A stretch of DNA of 46,020 nt, from positions 1-46,020 of the forward strand of contig CAZDVW010000014.1 in assembly GCA_964509205.1 (NCBI GenBank), written 5' to 3'. Both the position numbers and the translations under genes were made by a program. Numbering within the stretch: the stretch's first letter is position 1; the number at the start of each line of letters is the position of its first letter. Below the pieces are notes generated by a model. It saw only the letters and a list, made by a program, of their open reading frames with translations. It had not been told where the DNA came from and did no database searches. Shown one piece after another: positions 18,121 through 25,748 of this stretch. The DNA is from Duodenibacillus sp964509205 (GTDB taxonomy: Bacteria; Pseudomonadota; Gammaproteobacteria; Burkholderiales; Burkholderiaceae_F).

Positions 18121-18153
18121 AATAGCGAGAAGAATTCTCTCGCTATTTTTTTT
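18121..18153 (+). terminator. Intrinsic terminator of the DUF1846 gene
   Basis: AATAGCGAGA (18121-18130) and TCTCGCTATT (18138-18147) form a perfect 10-bp stem with a 7-base loop, running into eight T residues to 18153. This is a textbook plus-strand terminator about 90 bases after the stop. Confidence 0.9.
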
Positions 18154-18324
18154 CGCACAGGGGCATGCCATTCGAGCGGAGTCGGTGCGATGTTGAGCTG
18201 TCAACAAACAGGCAAGATGCGCTTGTGACTCGGGTCTGCTTCGATTGAGTCCAGTACCGATGAATGGCTTTAACGTATCCGTTCAGGATACTAAGAGAGC
18301 ATTTCTTCTTCAAATGGGGCAGAC
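18154..18324. other. Gene-free spacer between converging terminators
   Basis: The gap 18034-18382 holds two terminators, one per strand, and this central spacer. I see no tRNA, conserved ORF or repeat in it apart from a small GTTGA-gctg-TCAAC hairpin near 18193. A plus-strand frame opening at 18245 runs antisense through the TRAP permease and is judged a shadow. Confidence 0.6.
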
Positions 18325-18362
18325 AAAAATTAACCCCCGAAGGGAAGAACCATTCGGGGGTT
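18325..18362 (-). terminator. Intrinsic terminator of the first TRAP operon
   Basis: AACCCCCGAA (18332-18341) and TTCGGGGGTT (18353-18362) form a 10-bp GC-rich stem. On the minus strand it is followed by AATTTTTG. It lies 20 bases past the dctM stop. Confidence 0.85.
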
Positions 18363-18382
18363 GGGACTTAAAGGCAACGCTA

Positions 18383-19672
18383 TTAGAGTTCGCCCATGAG
18401 CCACTTCATCGGGATGATGGAAATCTTCGGGAAGACTGTAAGAACAAGCAACACGATGATTTCTGTGATAAGGAACGGAATAAGTTTGGTGATCAATTCA
18501 ACAAACTTGATGTTGCCGATACCGCACACAACATACAGAATCGTTCCAACAGGAGGCGTAATAACACCGATACCCAAGTTCAAAATGAAGATGAGGCCGA
18601 AGTAGTACGGATCAATTCCGGCTTTCAAAATCAACGGATAAAGAACAGGGGCAAAGATCAACACGTTCGGTGTCAAGTCCATGACCATACCGATCAGGAA
18701 CACGAACAAGTTGATGACAAGCATCAGCATAAGCGGGCTGTCAAGCAACGGTTCGAACAGCCAAACGATCTGTTGCGGAATCTGAGCCATCGTGATGAAG
18801 AAGCCAACGGCAGAAGCGCCGGTAACGATCAACATCACAGCCGCTGTTGTACGTGCAGAACGAGCAGAAACGGCGAGGAGGTCGCTCGGCTTCATTTCAC
18901 GGTAGTAGAGCAAGCAAACGATGATCGCGTACACGGCAGCGAATGCACCGCCTTCCGTCGGGGTGCAAATACCGAAACGGATACCGCCCAAGAGCAGGAC
19001 AGGCAACAAGAAGGCCGGCCAGGCATCAATGCAGATCTTGACTTTTTCTTCGTGCGTGAAGGTGATGGTTTCGTTGTAACCGTCTTTACGAACAATGAAC
19101 CACCAGCAAATGCACAAAGCGAAGCCGATGAAGATTCCGGGGAACAAACCGATCATGAACAACTTCGTGATGGAGAGTCCGCCAACCGTAGCACCCAACA
19201 TAATGAAGTTGGTAGACGGCGGAATGATCGGTCCGATGATAGCGCCTGAGGCAATAACGGCACCCGCACGACCCGGGTTGTAGCCGACATTTTTCATCAT
19301 CGGCAGGAGCAAGCCGCCGATAGCAGCTGCTTCAGCGACGGAGGATCCCATCAAGCCAGCGAAGATGATAGAGGCAACGATAGCGGCATAACCGAGGCCG
19401 CCACGCACGTGGCCGATCATCAATTGAGCCATCTGCACAACGCGATAGCTCAGACCGCCTTCGGTCATGATTTCGCCTGCGAAAATGAAGAACGGAATCG
19501 CCATCAAAGGATAGTTATCCGCCGCATCAACCATGGAGGAAGCGATCATCATCGGATCCCACATGCCGGAATGTGCCATCAAAACGAGAGCACACAGAAT
19601 CAAAACGACGCAAATTGGTACGCCGATAACGAGGAAGCCAAAGAGGGAGGCTAAAAACAAAAACAATTCCAT
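18383..19672 (-). CDS. dctM: TRAP transporter large permease DctM
   Basis: This 429-residue membrane protein is the ion-coupled translocation subunit of a TRAP transporter. About 12-13 hydrophobic helices are visible, with family motifs AIPFFIFAGEIMTEGGLS, FAGLMGSSVAEAAAIG, IIGPIIPPSTNFIMLG and TPTEGGAFAAVYA. It is the last gene of dctP-dctQ-dctM on the minus strand. SD AAGGAGAG overlaps the end of dctQ. It carries a long antisense open frame, common over high-GC-third-position membrane genes and not taken as coding. Confidence 0.95.
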   Translation of the reverse strand: MELFLFLASLFGFLVIGVPICVVLILCALVLMAHSGMWDPMMIASSMVDAADNYPLMAIPFFIFAGEIMTEGGLSYRVVQMAQLMIGHVRGGLGYAAIVASIIFAGLMGSSVAEAAAIGGLLLPMMKNVGYNPGRAGAVIASGAIIGPIIPPSTNFIMLGATVGGLSITKLFMIGLFPGIFIGFALCICWWFIVRKDGYNETITFTHEEKVKICIDAWPAFLLPVLLLGGIRFGICTPTEGGAFAAVYAIIVCLLYYREMKPSDLLAVSARSARTTAAVMLIVTGASAVGFFITMAQIPQQIVWLFEPLLDSPLMLMLVINLFVFLIGMVMDLTPNVLIFAPVLYPLILKAGIDPYYFGLIFILNLGIGVITPPVGTILYVVCGIGNIKFVELITKLIPFLITEIIVLLVLTVFPKISIIPMKWLMGEL

Positions 19673-19684
19673 GCTTCTCTCTCC

Positions 19685-20224
19685 TTAAAGCGAATTGCTC
19701 GTATCAGGCAAATCGGGGATGTCCTTTTTCTCTTTGGGAGCGTAATCGCTCATCGGACGTTTCCACTCGTGCCAGAAGTCACGAATCAAAATCAAAACAG
19801 CACAGAAAGCCATAATTGGCAGAGGGCCATTGACAACTGTCATGTTGAGATTGGTTGAAACCGTGTACGTGTCGTACGTTGTAAGTACGTGGTAAATGCC
19901 ACCTTCGAGAAGAATGGCCATTGCATAGACAGAGAGGGCGATGGCGATTAAGTTAACCCAACGGCGGAGGTTGCCGCTCATGAGGTCAACGAACATATCA
20001 ACTGCGATGTGACGACGACGGTAGAAGGCTTCAATACCGCCGAAGAATGTAATATACATGAAGAGGTAGCGAGACCATTCTTCGCTAGGAGCAAAGGAGG
20101 AACGGAACACGTAACGCAGGAAGGCGTTGTAGAACACGAGCCCGATCATCCCTAAAAACACGACGGCACAGAATAATTCGAAAAGCTTCTCTGCCCAGTG
20201 TTTCGTGTGTTGGGTGTTTGACAT
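19685..20224 (-). CDS. dctQ: TRAP transporter small permease DctQ
   Basis: This 179-residue protein has four transmembrane helices. It contains the DctQ signatures FLRYVFRSSFAPSEEWSRYL and GGIEAFYRRRHIAVDMFVDL (membrane helix II-III region). The C-terminal 25 residues are charged and cytoplasmic. It pairs with DctM, 12 bases downstream, and with the periplasmic DctP, 93 bases upstream. A hairpin separates it from dctP. SD AAGGG lies about eight bases before ATG. Confidence 0.92.
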   Translation of the reverse strand: MSNTQHTKHWAEKLFELFCAVVFLGMIGLVFYNAFLRYVFRSSFAPSEEWSRYLFMYITFFGGIEAFYRRRHIAVDMFVDLMSGNLRRWVNLIAIALSVYAMAILLEGGIYHVLTTYDTYTVSTNLNMTVVNGPLPIMAFCAVLILIRDFWHEWKRPMSDYAPKEKKDIPDLPDTSNSL

Positions 20225-20258
20225 CGATAAGTCCCTTGAAGGTAAAACTTAAGACTTC

Positions 20259-20291
20259 CAGCGAAAGAGTCGAGACTCGACCCTTTCGCTG
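20259..20291 (-). promoter_or_regulatory. Intercistronic hairpin between dctP and dctQ
   Basis: CAGCGAAAG-a-GTCGA pairs with TCGAC-c-CTTTCGCTG around GAC, giving a long stem with one mismatch. There is no T tract after it on the minus strand. Such stems after a binding-protein gene typically protect the upstream mRNA and let the solute receptor be made in excess over the permease (known for ABC and TRAP operons; inferred here). Confidence 0.65.
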
Positions 20292-20317
20292 TTTGTTACT
20301 AACTAGATGTACTGCAA

Positions 20318-21334
20318 TTACTTCTTGGCTTTGTAGCTGTTTGCAGAATCAATGATGCGCTGTGCATTGGGCGCATACTGGCTGGATTTCGGATCCGTGA
20401 ACATCGTCCAGGTCTTCATACCGGCCTGCTGAACCCAAGCGAGGAATTCAGGAGACGGTTCGGAAACCTTACCGCCGTGGCTTTCAATGGTCTTGATAGC
20501 CTTGGCATCGACTTCTTCAGCGAGCTTCCACACATCTTCAGCAGCCATGAACGCAGCCTGCTTGACCCATTCCTGGTTCTGCTTGTCGAGCTTGTTGAAG
20601 AACTTCTCATTGATGAACAAGCAGTGGATCACGAGGATGTGGCCCGTCTTGGTGATGTAGGGGGCCTTCTCGTACATCTTCTGTGTTTCAATATCAGAGA
20701 AGGGGCTGTCGCCGCCGTCGATAACGCCCTGGTCGAGAGCAGACGGAACTTCAGCAGAAGCCATGGGCTGTCCGGACAAGCCGCAGTTCTTGACGAACGT
20801 CATGTACAGCGGGATGTTGGGCGAACGCATACGCCAGCCCTGAACTTCCTTAACGCTTGTAATCGGCTTCGTGGAGTAGAAGTGACGGAATCCAAGCGGG
20901 AAGGCGTTCAATGTGATAAGACCGGACTTCTTCGTGAAGTTTTCGTTAATGATCTTGAACGTTTCGCCGTTCATAGCGCGGTGCGCATGATCATAGCTTT
21001 CATAAAGCATCGGGGTCTCGAGCATGGCCATGGCCGGAAGGAACTGGGAAACCTGAGTTCCTGTTGCGCACATTTGAATCACGCCGCGACGTGTATCTGC
21101 AATGTACTTGTTTTCCTTGCCGAGCATGGAGTTCGGGTAAACCTGAACGTCATACTTGTTGCCGGAGAGCTGATTGAGGTATTTACCGAAAAGATACATA
21201 CCTTGCGTTTCAGGTTCGCCTTCGGGCTTCATACCGGCGATCTTGATCACTGTTTTGCCGGAAGCAGCGAGAACAGGCGCTGTGGCACCGACCAAAAGGC
21301 CGAGTGCGCAAACAGAAAGAACGAGACGCTTCAT
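20318..21334 (-). CDS. dctP: TRAP transporter periplasmic substrate-binding protein DctP
   Basis: This 338-residue DctP-type receptor starts with a signal peptide of about 23 residues (MKRLVLSVCALGLLVGATAP, cleavage near VLA-AS). The mature protein has family features including the VYPNSMLGKENKY region, GWRMRSPNIPLYMTFVKNCG (carrying the arginine that usually binds the substrate carboxylate), and SALDQGVIDGGDSPFSDIE. It delivers an organic acid to DctQM. Substrate cannot be read from sequence. Strong SD GGAGGAA. Its promoter carries a 16-bp palindrome, suggesting repressor control. Confidence 0.93.
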   Translation of the reverse strand: MKRLVLSVCALGLLVGATAPVLAASGKTVIKIAGMKPEGEPETQGMYLFGKYLNQLSGNKYDVQVYPNSMLGKENKYIADTRRGVIQMCATGTQVSQFLPAMAMLETPMLYESYDHAHRAMNGETFKIINENFTKKSGLITLNAFPLGFRHFYSTKPITSVKEVQGWRMRSPNIPLYMTFVKNCGLSGQPMASAEVPSALDQGVIDGGDSPFSDIETQKMYEKAPYITKTGHILVIHCLFINEKFFNKLDKQNQEWVKQAAFMAAEDVWKLAEEVDAKAIKTIESHGGKVSEPSPEFLAWVQQAGMKTWTMFTDPKSSQYAPNAQRIIDSANSYKAKK

Positions 21335-21411
21335 GTGGATTCCTCCAATTAATTTTTGAAAAGCGTTGAACTAAAACAGCACGAACCCTTTCTAGGTAGG
21401 GGTTCCTACTG

Positions 21412-21427
21412 AGATATACGTATATCT
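21412..21427. promoter_or_regulatory. Perfect 16-bp palindrome at the TRAP promoter (candidate operator)
   Basis: AGATATACGTATATCT is a perfect palindrome just downstream of the predicted dctP -10 (21435-21440), at about +1 to +16 of the transcript. This is a classic repressor position. The TATACGTATA core resembles sites bound by GntR/FCD-type regulators (family-level resemblance only). No regulator gene adjoins this operon, so it would act in trans. Confidence 0.6.
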
Positions 21428-21434
21428 GGATGCG

Positions 21435-21463
21435 AAATTAACACTTTGTAACGGGTTTTGCAA
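21435..21463 (-). promoter_or_regulatory. Predicted dctP-dctQ-dctM promoter
   Basis: On the minus strand, TTGCAA (21458-21463) and TAATTT (21435-21440) are separated by exactly 17 bases. The predicted start near 21428 coincides with the edge of the palindrome. The inverted pair TTGTAAC (21446-21452) and GTTACAA (21475-21481) flanks the -35 and could be a second site. The region 21335-21690 otherwise holds only the divergent HAD promoter. Confidence 0.55.
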
Positions 21464-21610
21464 GGACACAAACGGTTACAACAAGTGGATTAGTCCTTTT
21501 GTAGGGGGTAACGATCTGTTTTTGTACAGAAAAAATATTTTCACGAAACCTATAAAAAAAGAGGATGGAAGTTTTGAATTTTGTTTTCAAATGTGCTTTA
21601 GTGTTTTCGA

Positions 21611-21640
21611 TTGGACAGGCTAATCACATTTCGTTACGAT
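21611..21640 (+). promoter_or_regulatory. Predicted promoter of the HAD phosphatase gene
   Basis: TTGGAC (21611-21616) and TACGAT (21635-21640) are 18 bases apart. The start would fall near 21647, about 45 bases before the ATG at 21691. This supports reading the upstream in-frame extension (from 21565) as untranslated. Confidence 0.45.
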
Positions 21641-21690
21641 TGCGCCCGTGTGCTTGTTTTTTCAGCACTTATTTTTGTAAGGATGGCACG

Positions 21691-22530
21691 ATGCTCAGGA
21701 AGCGTTGCATGGTTTTTGATATGGACGGAACGGTCTATCTTGGCCCGGTTCCGATCGAAGGTACAGTCAATTTTATTAAGAAAAACTGGGGAAAGATTGA
21801 CTTCCAATTTCTTAGTAACAATACGTCAAAGTCACCGATGACGTACGTCAAACGGCTTAATTCGATGGGTATACCCGCGACGCTTGATCAAATTCTGACG
21901 CCGATTACGCCGCTGGTTCATTACCTTAAGCGGGTGGGAATCAAGCGAGCTTATCTCGTCGGCAATAAAGATTTCGTTTCCTGCATGAAAGAAAAAATGC
22001 CGGAACTTGAAAATACGGCAGAGGGGGCAGAAGCGGTCATCCTCGCGTATGACACGGAACTGACCTACGAGAAGATCAAAACGTCGGCGTTGCTTCTTTT
22101 GGATAAAAATGTTGAGTTTCTTGCGACGCATCCTGACTTTGTGTGCCCGACGGATGCCGGTCCCCTTCCTGATATCGGCAGTTTTATCCGCATGTATGAA
22201 GCCGCAACCGGACGAAGTCCACAGCGTATTTTTGGAAAGCCGTGTACGGAGGTTTTGGAACCGGTTCTCTCCAAATATGAGCGCAAGGATGTGTGCATGG
22301 TCGGCGACCGTCTCATGACAGACAAGGTACTCGGTGAAAATGCCGGCATTGATTTTATTTTGGTACTTTCCGGAGAAACAACGGAAGCAGATTTGCCGAA
22401 AGTACGTCAGCAGGAATTCAGAAAATCGTTGCGTCGGTTTTTCCACATTGGGCCGAAAGACAAGCGATTGCCGCAGAAAACATACATTCTGCCGCATTTA
22501 GGCGAATTGGTTTTTGAAGACGATAAGTAG
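21691..22530 (+). CDS. HAD-IIA (NagD-like) sugar/glycerol phosphatase
   Basis: This 279-residue HAD hydrolase has motif I VFDMDGTVYLG (nucleophile D10, acid D12), motif II FLSNNTSKSP, the lysine motif FGKPCTEV and motif IV CMVGDRLMTD. The C2-type cap between motifs II and III defines subfamily IIA (NagD, AraL, phosphoglycolate/glycerol-3-phosphate phosphatases). ATG 21691 follows AAGGA and gives a standard N terminus; the in-frame extension back to 21565 is Cys/Phe-rich and unlike the family. It lies immediately upstream of glycerol-3-phosphate dehydrogenase, so glycerol 3-phosphate is a reasonable substrate guess (inference). Confidence 0.85.
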   Translation: MLRKRCMVFDMDGTVYLGPVPIEGTVNFIKKNWGKIDFQFLSNNTSKSPMTYVKRLNSMGIPATLDQILTPITPLVHYLKRVGIKRAYLVGNKDFVSCMKEKMPELENTAEGAEAVILAYDTELTYEKIKTSALLLLDKNVEFLATHPDFVCPTDAGPLPDIGSFIRMYEAATGRSPQRIFGKPCTEVLEPVLSKYERKDVCMVGDRLMTDKVLGENAGIDFILVLSGETTEADLPKVRQQEFRKSLRRFFHIGPKDKRLPQKTYILPHLGELVFEDDK

Positions 22531-22604
22531 GAGCGAAATTCGACTTGTTTAATCAAAAGGAGTGGAAGAACTAATCCTTTTGGCTAGTCGCAACAAGTTG
22601 TTTC

Positions 22605-22613
22605 TGCTAAACT
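22605..22613 (+). promoter_or_regulatory. Extended -10 promoter candidate for glpD
   Basis: TGC-TAAACT forms an extended -10 element about 90 bases upstream of the glpD ATG. No good -35 is seen, as is usual for extended -10 promoters. The 13-base string TGTTTCTGCTAAA around it recurs before the aminotransferase at 13806-13818. Confidence 0.35.
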
Positions 22614-22622
22614 CAGATTGTC

Positions 22623-22650
22623 CGCGCGCATGAGAGGGCGCGAATTTTTT
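22623..22650 (+). terminator. Short GC hairpin with T run in the glpD leader
   Basis: A five-bp CGCGC/GCGCG stem (22625-22629 with 22638-22642, alternative register 22623-22627) is followed by AATTTTTT. It may be the terminator of the HAD gene, or an attenuator just downstream of the glpD promoter. The short stem makes it weak. Confidence 0.4.
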
Positions 22651-22701
22651 GGAATTTTTAATTTTTGTTTTCTTTGTCTCTAAATCATTGGAAAAATTAA
22701 C

Positions 22702-24204
22702 ATGATGAAAGAACTGAAACCCGTTGACCGCAAGGCCATGTTTGCCGAGATTGATTCCGGCAAAGAATTTGACATCGTGATCATTGGCGGCGGCGCGTCC
22801 GGTCTCGGCGTGGCGGTAGATGCCTCAAGCCAGGGCTATTCCGTCTGCTTGGTCGACGCACAGGACTTCGCTGAAGGCACGAGCTCTCGCTCGACCAAAC
22901 TCATTCACGGCGGTGTCCGCTATATGCAGAACCCGCATGATTGGGGCCTCGTTTTTGAAGCGTTGCGTGAACGTGAGTTGTTGCTCAAACTCGTTCCGAA
23001 CCTTGTGCACAAGAACCCGTTCATTCTTCCCTGCTATCGCTGGTACGAAAAGGCCTTCTATGGTCTTGGTCTGACCTTCTACACGATGATGGCGAAGTTT
23101 AGTTCTGGTGATGCCGGTTCTCTGTCGATCCTTTCGAAGGAAAAGACACTTGAACTCTTGCCGGGAATTAAGGCCGAGGGTTTGTACGGCGGCGTCCGCT
23201 TCTTTGATGCGCAGTTCGATGATGCCCGTATGGCAATCGCTTTGATGCAAACGGCTGTTGCTCACGGTGCTGTGTGTGTGAACTATGCTGCTTGTGCCGG
23301 CTTCAACCACACCGATGAGAAGATCGACTCGATGATTGTTGAAGATAAGGAAACGGGTGAGAAGCACACGGTTAAGGGCAAGATGTTCTTTAACTGCGCC
23401 GGCCCCTGGGTTGATGAAATCCGCAAGCTCACCGGCAAGGCTGATGTCAAGCCCCTTGTCAAGGCCGCTCGCGGTTCCCACATCATTCTTGATCTCAAGA
23501 AGTTCGGCAATCCGAAGGAAGGTATGTTCATTCCGAAGACATCCGACGGTCGTGTGTTGTTCTGCTTGCCGTGGCACGGAATGCTTGAGGTGGGTACAAC
23601 CGATTTGCCCGAACCCGTTCCTGTCAACATGGATCCGAAGATTTCCGAAGAGGAAATTCAGTTCATGATGGATAACTGCAACAACTACCTTAAGACGAAG
23701 GTTACCCGCGAAGACATTCTTTCTACGTTTGTGGGCGTTCGTCCGTTGTATACACCGGCTGCGGCTTCTGCCAACGGCGGTAAGACAGCGAAGGTTTCTC
23801 GTGAACACGCCATTATTCCTGAGTTCGGCAACATGCTGACGATTACAGGCGGAAAGTGGACGGCTTACCGTAATATGGCTGAGCATGCCATGAAGGTTGC
23901 TGCTGAGAAGGGTCTTATTCCGTCTTCCAAGACGATTACGACGAAGTTGCCGCTTACGGTTGACACTGCATTTGATTCGGAAGAACTCGAAATGCGTGCT
24001 GCCCAGGCGGAAAAGGTTGAGGAAGTCGTCGATGACGTCGTCGCCTACGCTGTGCGTCAGGTTCAGGTAAGCGCTGCTCGCAACGCTGAAGACGTTTTGT
24101 TCCGCCGTCTGCGCCTCGGTCAGATGAATGACAAGCGCACGGAAGAACTGCGTAAGCCTGTTCAGGAAGCAATTGATAAGGAATTGAAGAAGCAGGCGAA
24201 GTAA
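22702..24204 (+). CDS. glpD: FAD-dependent glycerol-3-phosphate dehydrogenase
   Basis: This 500-residue flavoprotein oxidises glycerol 3-phosphate to dihydroxyacetone phosphate, passing electrons to quinone. The N-terminal Rossmann motif (VIIGGGASGLGVAVDASSQG), the GTSSRSTKLIHGGVRYMQ family signature and the C-terminal ITGGKWTAYRNMAEHA are present. The C-terminal GlpD domain (about 390-500) lacks a BFD-type [2Fe-2S] module, which points to the aerobic GlpD type over GlpA. ATG ATG starts at 22702 with a weak SD. It follows the HAD phosphatase by 171 bases and is closed by tandem hairpins. Confidence 0.92.
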   Translation: MMKELKPVDRKAMFAEIDSGKEFDIVIIGGGASGLGVAVDASSQGYSVCLVDAQDFAEGTSSRSTKLIHGGVRYMQNPHDWGLVFEALRERELLLKLVPNLVHKNPFILPCYRWYEKAFYGLGLTFYTMMAKFSSGDAGSLSILSKEKTLELLPGIKAEGLYGGVRFFDAQFDDARMAIALMQTAVAHGAVCVNYAACAGFNHTDEKIDSMIVEDKETGEKHTVKGKMFFNCAGPWVDEIRKLTGKADVKPLVKAARGSHIILDLKKFGNPKEGMFIPKTSDGRVLFCLPWHGMLEVGTTDLPEPVPVNMDPKISEEEIQFMMDNCNNYLKTKVTREDILSTFVGVRPLYTPAAASANGGKTAKVSREHAIIPEFGNMLTITGGKWTAYRNMAEHAMKVAAEKGLIPSSKTITTKLPLTVDTAFDSEELEMRAAQAEKVEEVVDDVVAYAVRQVQVSAARNAEDVLFRRLRLGQMNDKRTEELRKPVQEAIDKELKKQAK

Positions 24205-24222
24205 TTCGCATTGCGATTTTCT

Positions 24223-24246
24223 GATGCCGCACGTCAGTGCGGCATC
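24223..24246 (+). terminator. First of two hairpins after glpD
   Basis: GATGCCGCAC and GTGCGGCATC form a perfect 10-bp stem with a GTCA loop, 18 bases after the glpD stop. There is only a short T pair after it. It is probably a 3'-end stabilising stem or the first part of a tandem terminator. Confidence 0.6.
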
Positions 24247-24258
24247 CTTAAAGGAACG

Positions 24259-24292
24259 AATGGCTGATTCTTTTGGGGATCAGCCATTTTTT
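24259..24292 (+). terminator. Intrinsic terminator of glpD
   Basis: AATGGCTGAT (24259-24268) pairs with ATCAGCCATT (24279-24288) and runs into six T residues. It lies just before the stop of the convergent DUF2863 gene at 24308. The complementary A-rich flank makes it partly bidirectional. Confidence 0.85.
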
Positions 24293-24307
24293 GAAGCTTA
24301 TTTGCGT

Positions 24308-25498
24308 TTAATTTAGGGTAGGAGCAAAGCCGTTGTGCTGTGTGTCTGGTTTTTCAATATGAGTTACCAGACCGTCTGGATTTGCGTAAAGCGGGGCACC
24401 GCACTGTTCGCACCACTCCATTGGAAAGAGTTGCTCATGTGCAAAAATGGTATCGATGCCTTCCAGGGCAAGAACCTCTCCGGCGAAACTTTGTGCAATT
24501 TCCAATTCCTGCGGATCACAGGGCCAAACAACGCCTGCAACGATTTTGTTGCGCTCTGTTTTAAGAGAAATCCCGATGCGAAGTTCTGGTTGCATTTCCT
24601 GTTGCTTTTCATTGGAAACAACGGAAAAAATCGCTGTTGTAGCAACCAGATCAGCTGAGGTTGTATTTTCGAGGCAAACGTAATTGACAAGTGACTTCAA
24701 TGAGTAAAGACGCATGGCGAGACTAGCCTGCCGCCATGCGGTGAAGAAAGCTGACGGAAACTGGACTTCAATGCAACTTCCCGTCGCAAACTCTTGGAGT
24801 TCCTCTTGAACACGGAGTGCAAATTCCATAAATGCACGAGCGCGCTTAATGCGTTCGGCTGAGAAATCTGCAAAAAGAGATTTGGCATCGGGAGCGCTGG
24901 CGGCAAGCGTTATGTAGCGCACGTCGGAAAAGTCGGCAGGAGGATCGCTCGAAAGAAGATAGGAGGTATCAACGACACCGGCTTGCTTCTTTTTTGTGCA
25001 AAGCTTCTCAAGCAGATGCCGCACGTCGCACAGTCGCTCCGGAAGATGCTCGGAGGCAATGAGCGTATTTCCGATCGTGATTCGGCTTTCGGTTCCGGCA
25101 AAGTATGTCTTGTAAAGATTGGCGATTGATGCGGCTGTCTTTTCCGGCATTTTTCCAAAAATGATTCTGTATCGGCTCCACGCAAGGATTGGGATCAGAA
25201 CTAAAAGGTGGGCGCCATGCTTATCCGTAAAAAATTCAGCACATCCTTCGGCAAGGGCAAGCAGGTCATCGTGACCTGTTCCTTCTTCGTCTTTTAAAAG
25301 TCCGAGCGTTGCCTCAATGGTCGAATCCTCACCGCGCTCGAGTTCGCTGTTGCAGTAGGCAATAATCTCTTCATCGAGAAGTTTATCCTCGATGTTCGAG
25401 GAGGCGTCAGTCATCCGATAGGCCAGGGCGAGCAACTTGTTGCATGCAGGATTGTCAGAATCAGAAGAAAGAAGATGTTTGAAAAAACGTCTTGCCAT
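24308..25498 (-). CDS. DUF2863 family protein
   Basis: This 396-residue soluble protein has no signal peptide or membrane segment. It ends with a Cys-pair knuckle (MEWCEQCGAPLYANPDG, near residues 365-381), which I know as the most conserved part of the betaproteobacterial DUF2863 family. The body is mostly alpha-helical in appearance (RARAFMEFALRVQEEL). No function is established; the CxxC knuckle may bind metal. It is monocistronic and divergent from lepA. The family call rests on the C terminus and the betaproteobacterial context. Confidence 0.75.
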   Translation of the reverse strand: MARRFFKHLLSSDSDNPACNKLLALAYRMTDASSNIEDKLLDEEIIAYCNSELERGEDSTIEATLGLLKDEEGTGHDDLLALAEGCAEFFTDKHGAHLLVLIPILAWSRYRIIFGKMPEKTAASIANLYKTYFAGTESRITIGNTLIASEHLPERLCDVRHLLEKLCTKKKQAGVVDTSYLLSSDPPADFSDVRYITLAASAPDAKSLFADFSAERIKRARAFMEFALRVQEELQEFATGSCIEVQFPSAFFTAWRQASLAMRLYSLKSLVNYVCLENTTSADLVATTAIFSVVSNEKQQEMQPELRIGISLKTERNKIVAGVVWPCDPQELEIAQSFAGEVLALEGIDTIFAHEQLFPMEWCEQCGAPLYANPDGLVTHIEKPDTQHNGFAPTLN

Positions 25499-25748
25499 TG
25501 CGTCAATTCTCGCAGAAAAACAAAGAAGCGACAGTGTACTTTGTTTTCGTTTGGGAGGCTAAGTTGCTGCCTTTTTTAGAGCGGCTCGTATGGGTTTCGA
25601 CGATGATGTGCATGATAGAATTTCGGCGTTTTGAACAAAGAGGCTTGGCGCGAGAGGATTAGTCAAAATAGGTCCCTTTACGCGAGTCCTTTCTGATTTT
25701 TTTAGCGCCAGTGGGTTTCCGCTATCCACTCCAAGGCGCAGAAGAGAT
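25499..25748. other. Divergent DUF2863/lepA intergenic region
   Basis: No gene is seen. A TAGAAT near 25615-25620 could be a -10 for lepA, but its -35 is unclear. TTGGCGC and GCGCCAG near 25645 and 25708 could close a long-range stem in the lepA leader. A minus-strand frame here (25559-25756) overlaps the lepA start and has no SD. Confidence 0.4.

Noticed and set aside
18245..19249. 334-codon plus-strand ORF antisense to dctM
   Set aside because: It is very rich in Asn, Asp, Glu, Gln and His, as expected for the complement of a hydrophobic membrane gene, and has no SD. The minus-strand DctM frame carries all conserved motifs.
20477..21352. 291-codon plus-strand ORF antisense to dctP
   Set aside because: Covered by a DctP with a signal peptide and family motifs; no independent evidence.
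22825..23886. 353-codon minus-strand ORF antisense to glpD
   Set aside because: Fully inside the conserved glpD frame, of shadow composition, with no recognisable domain.
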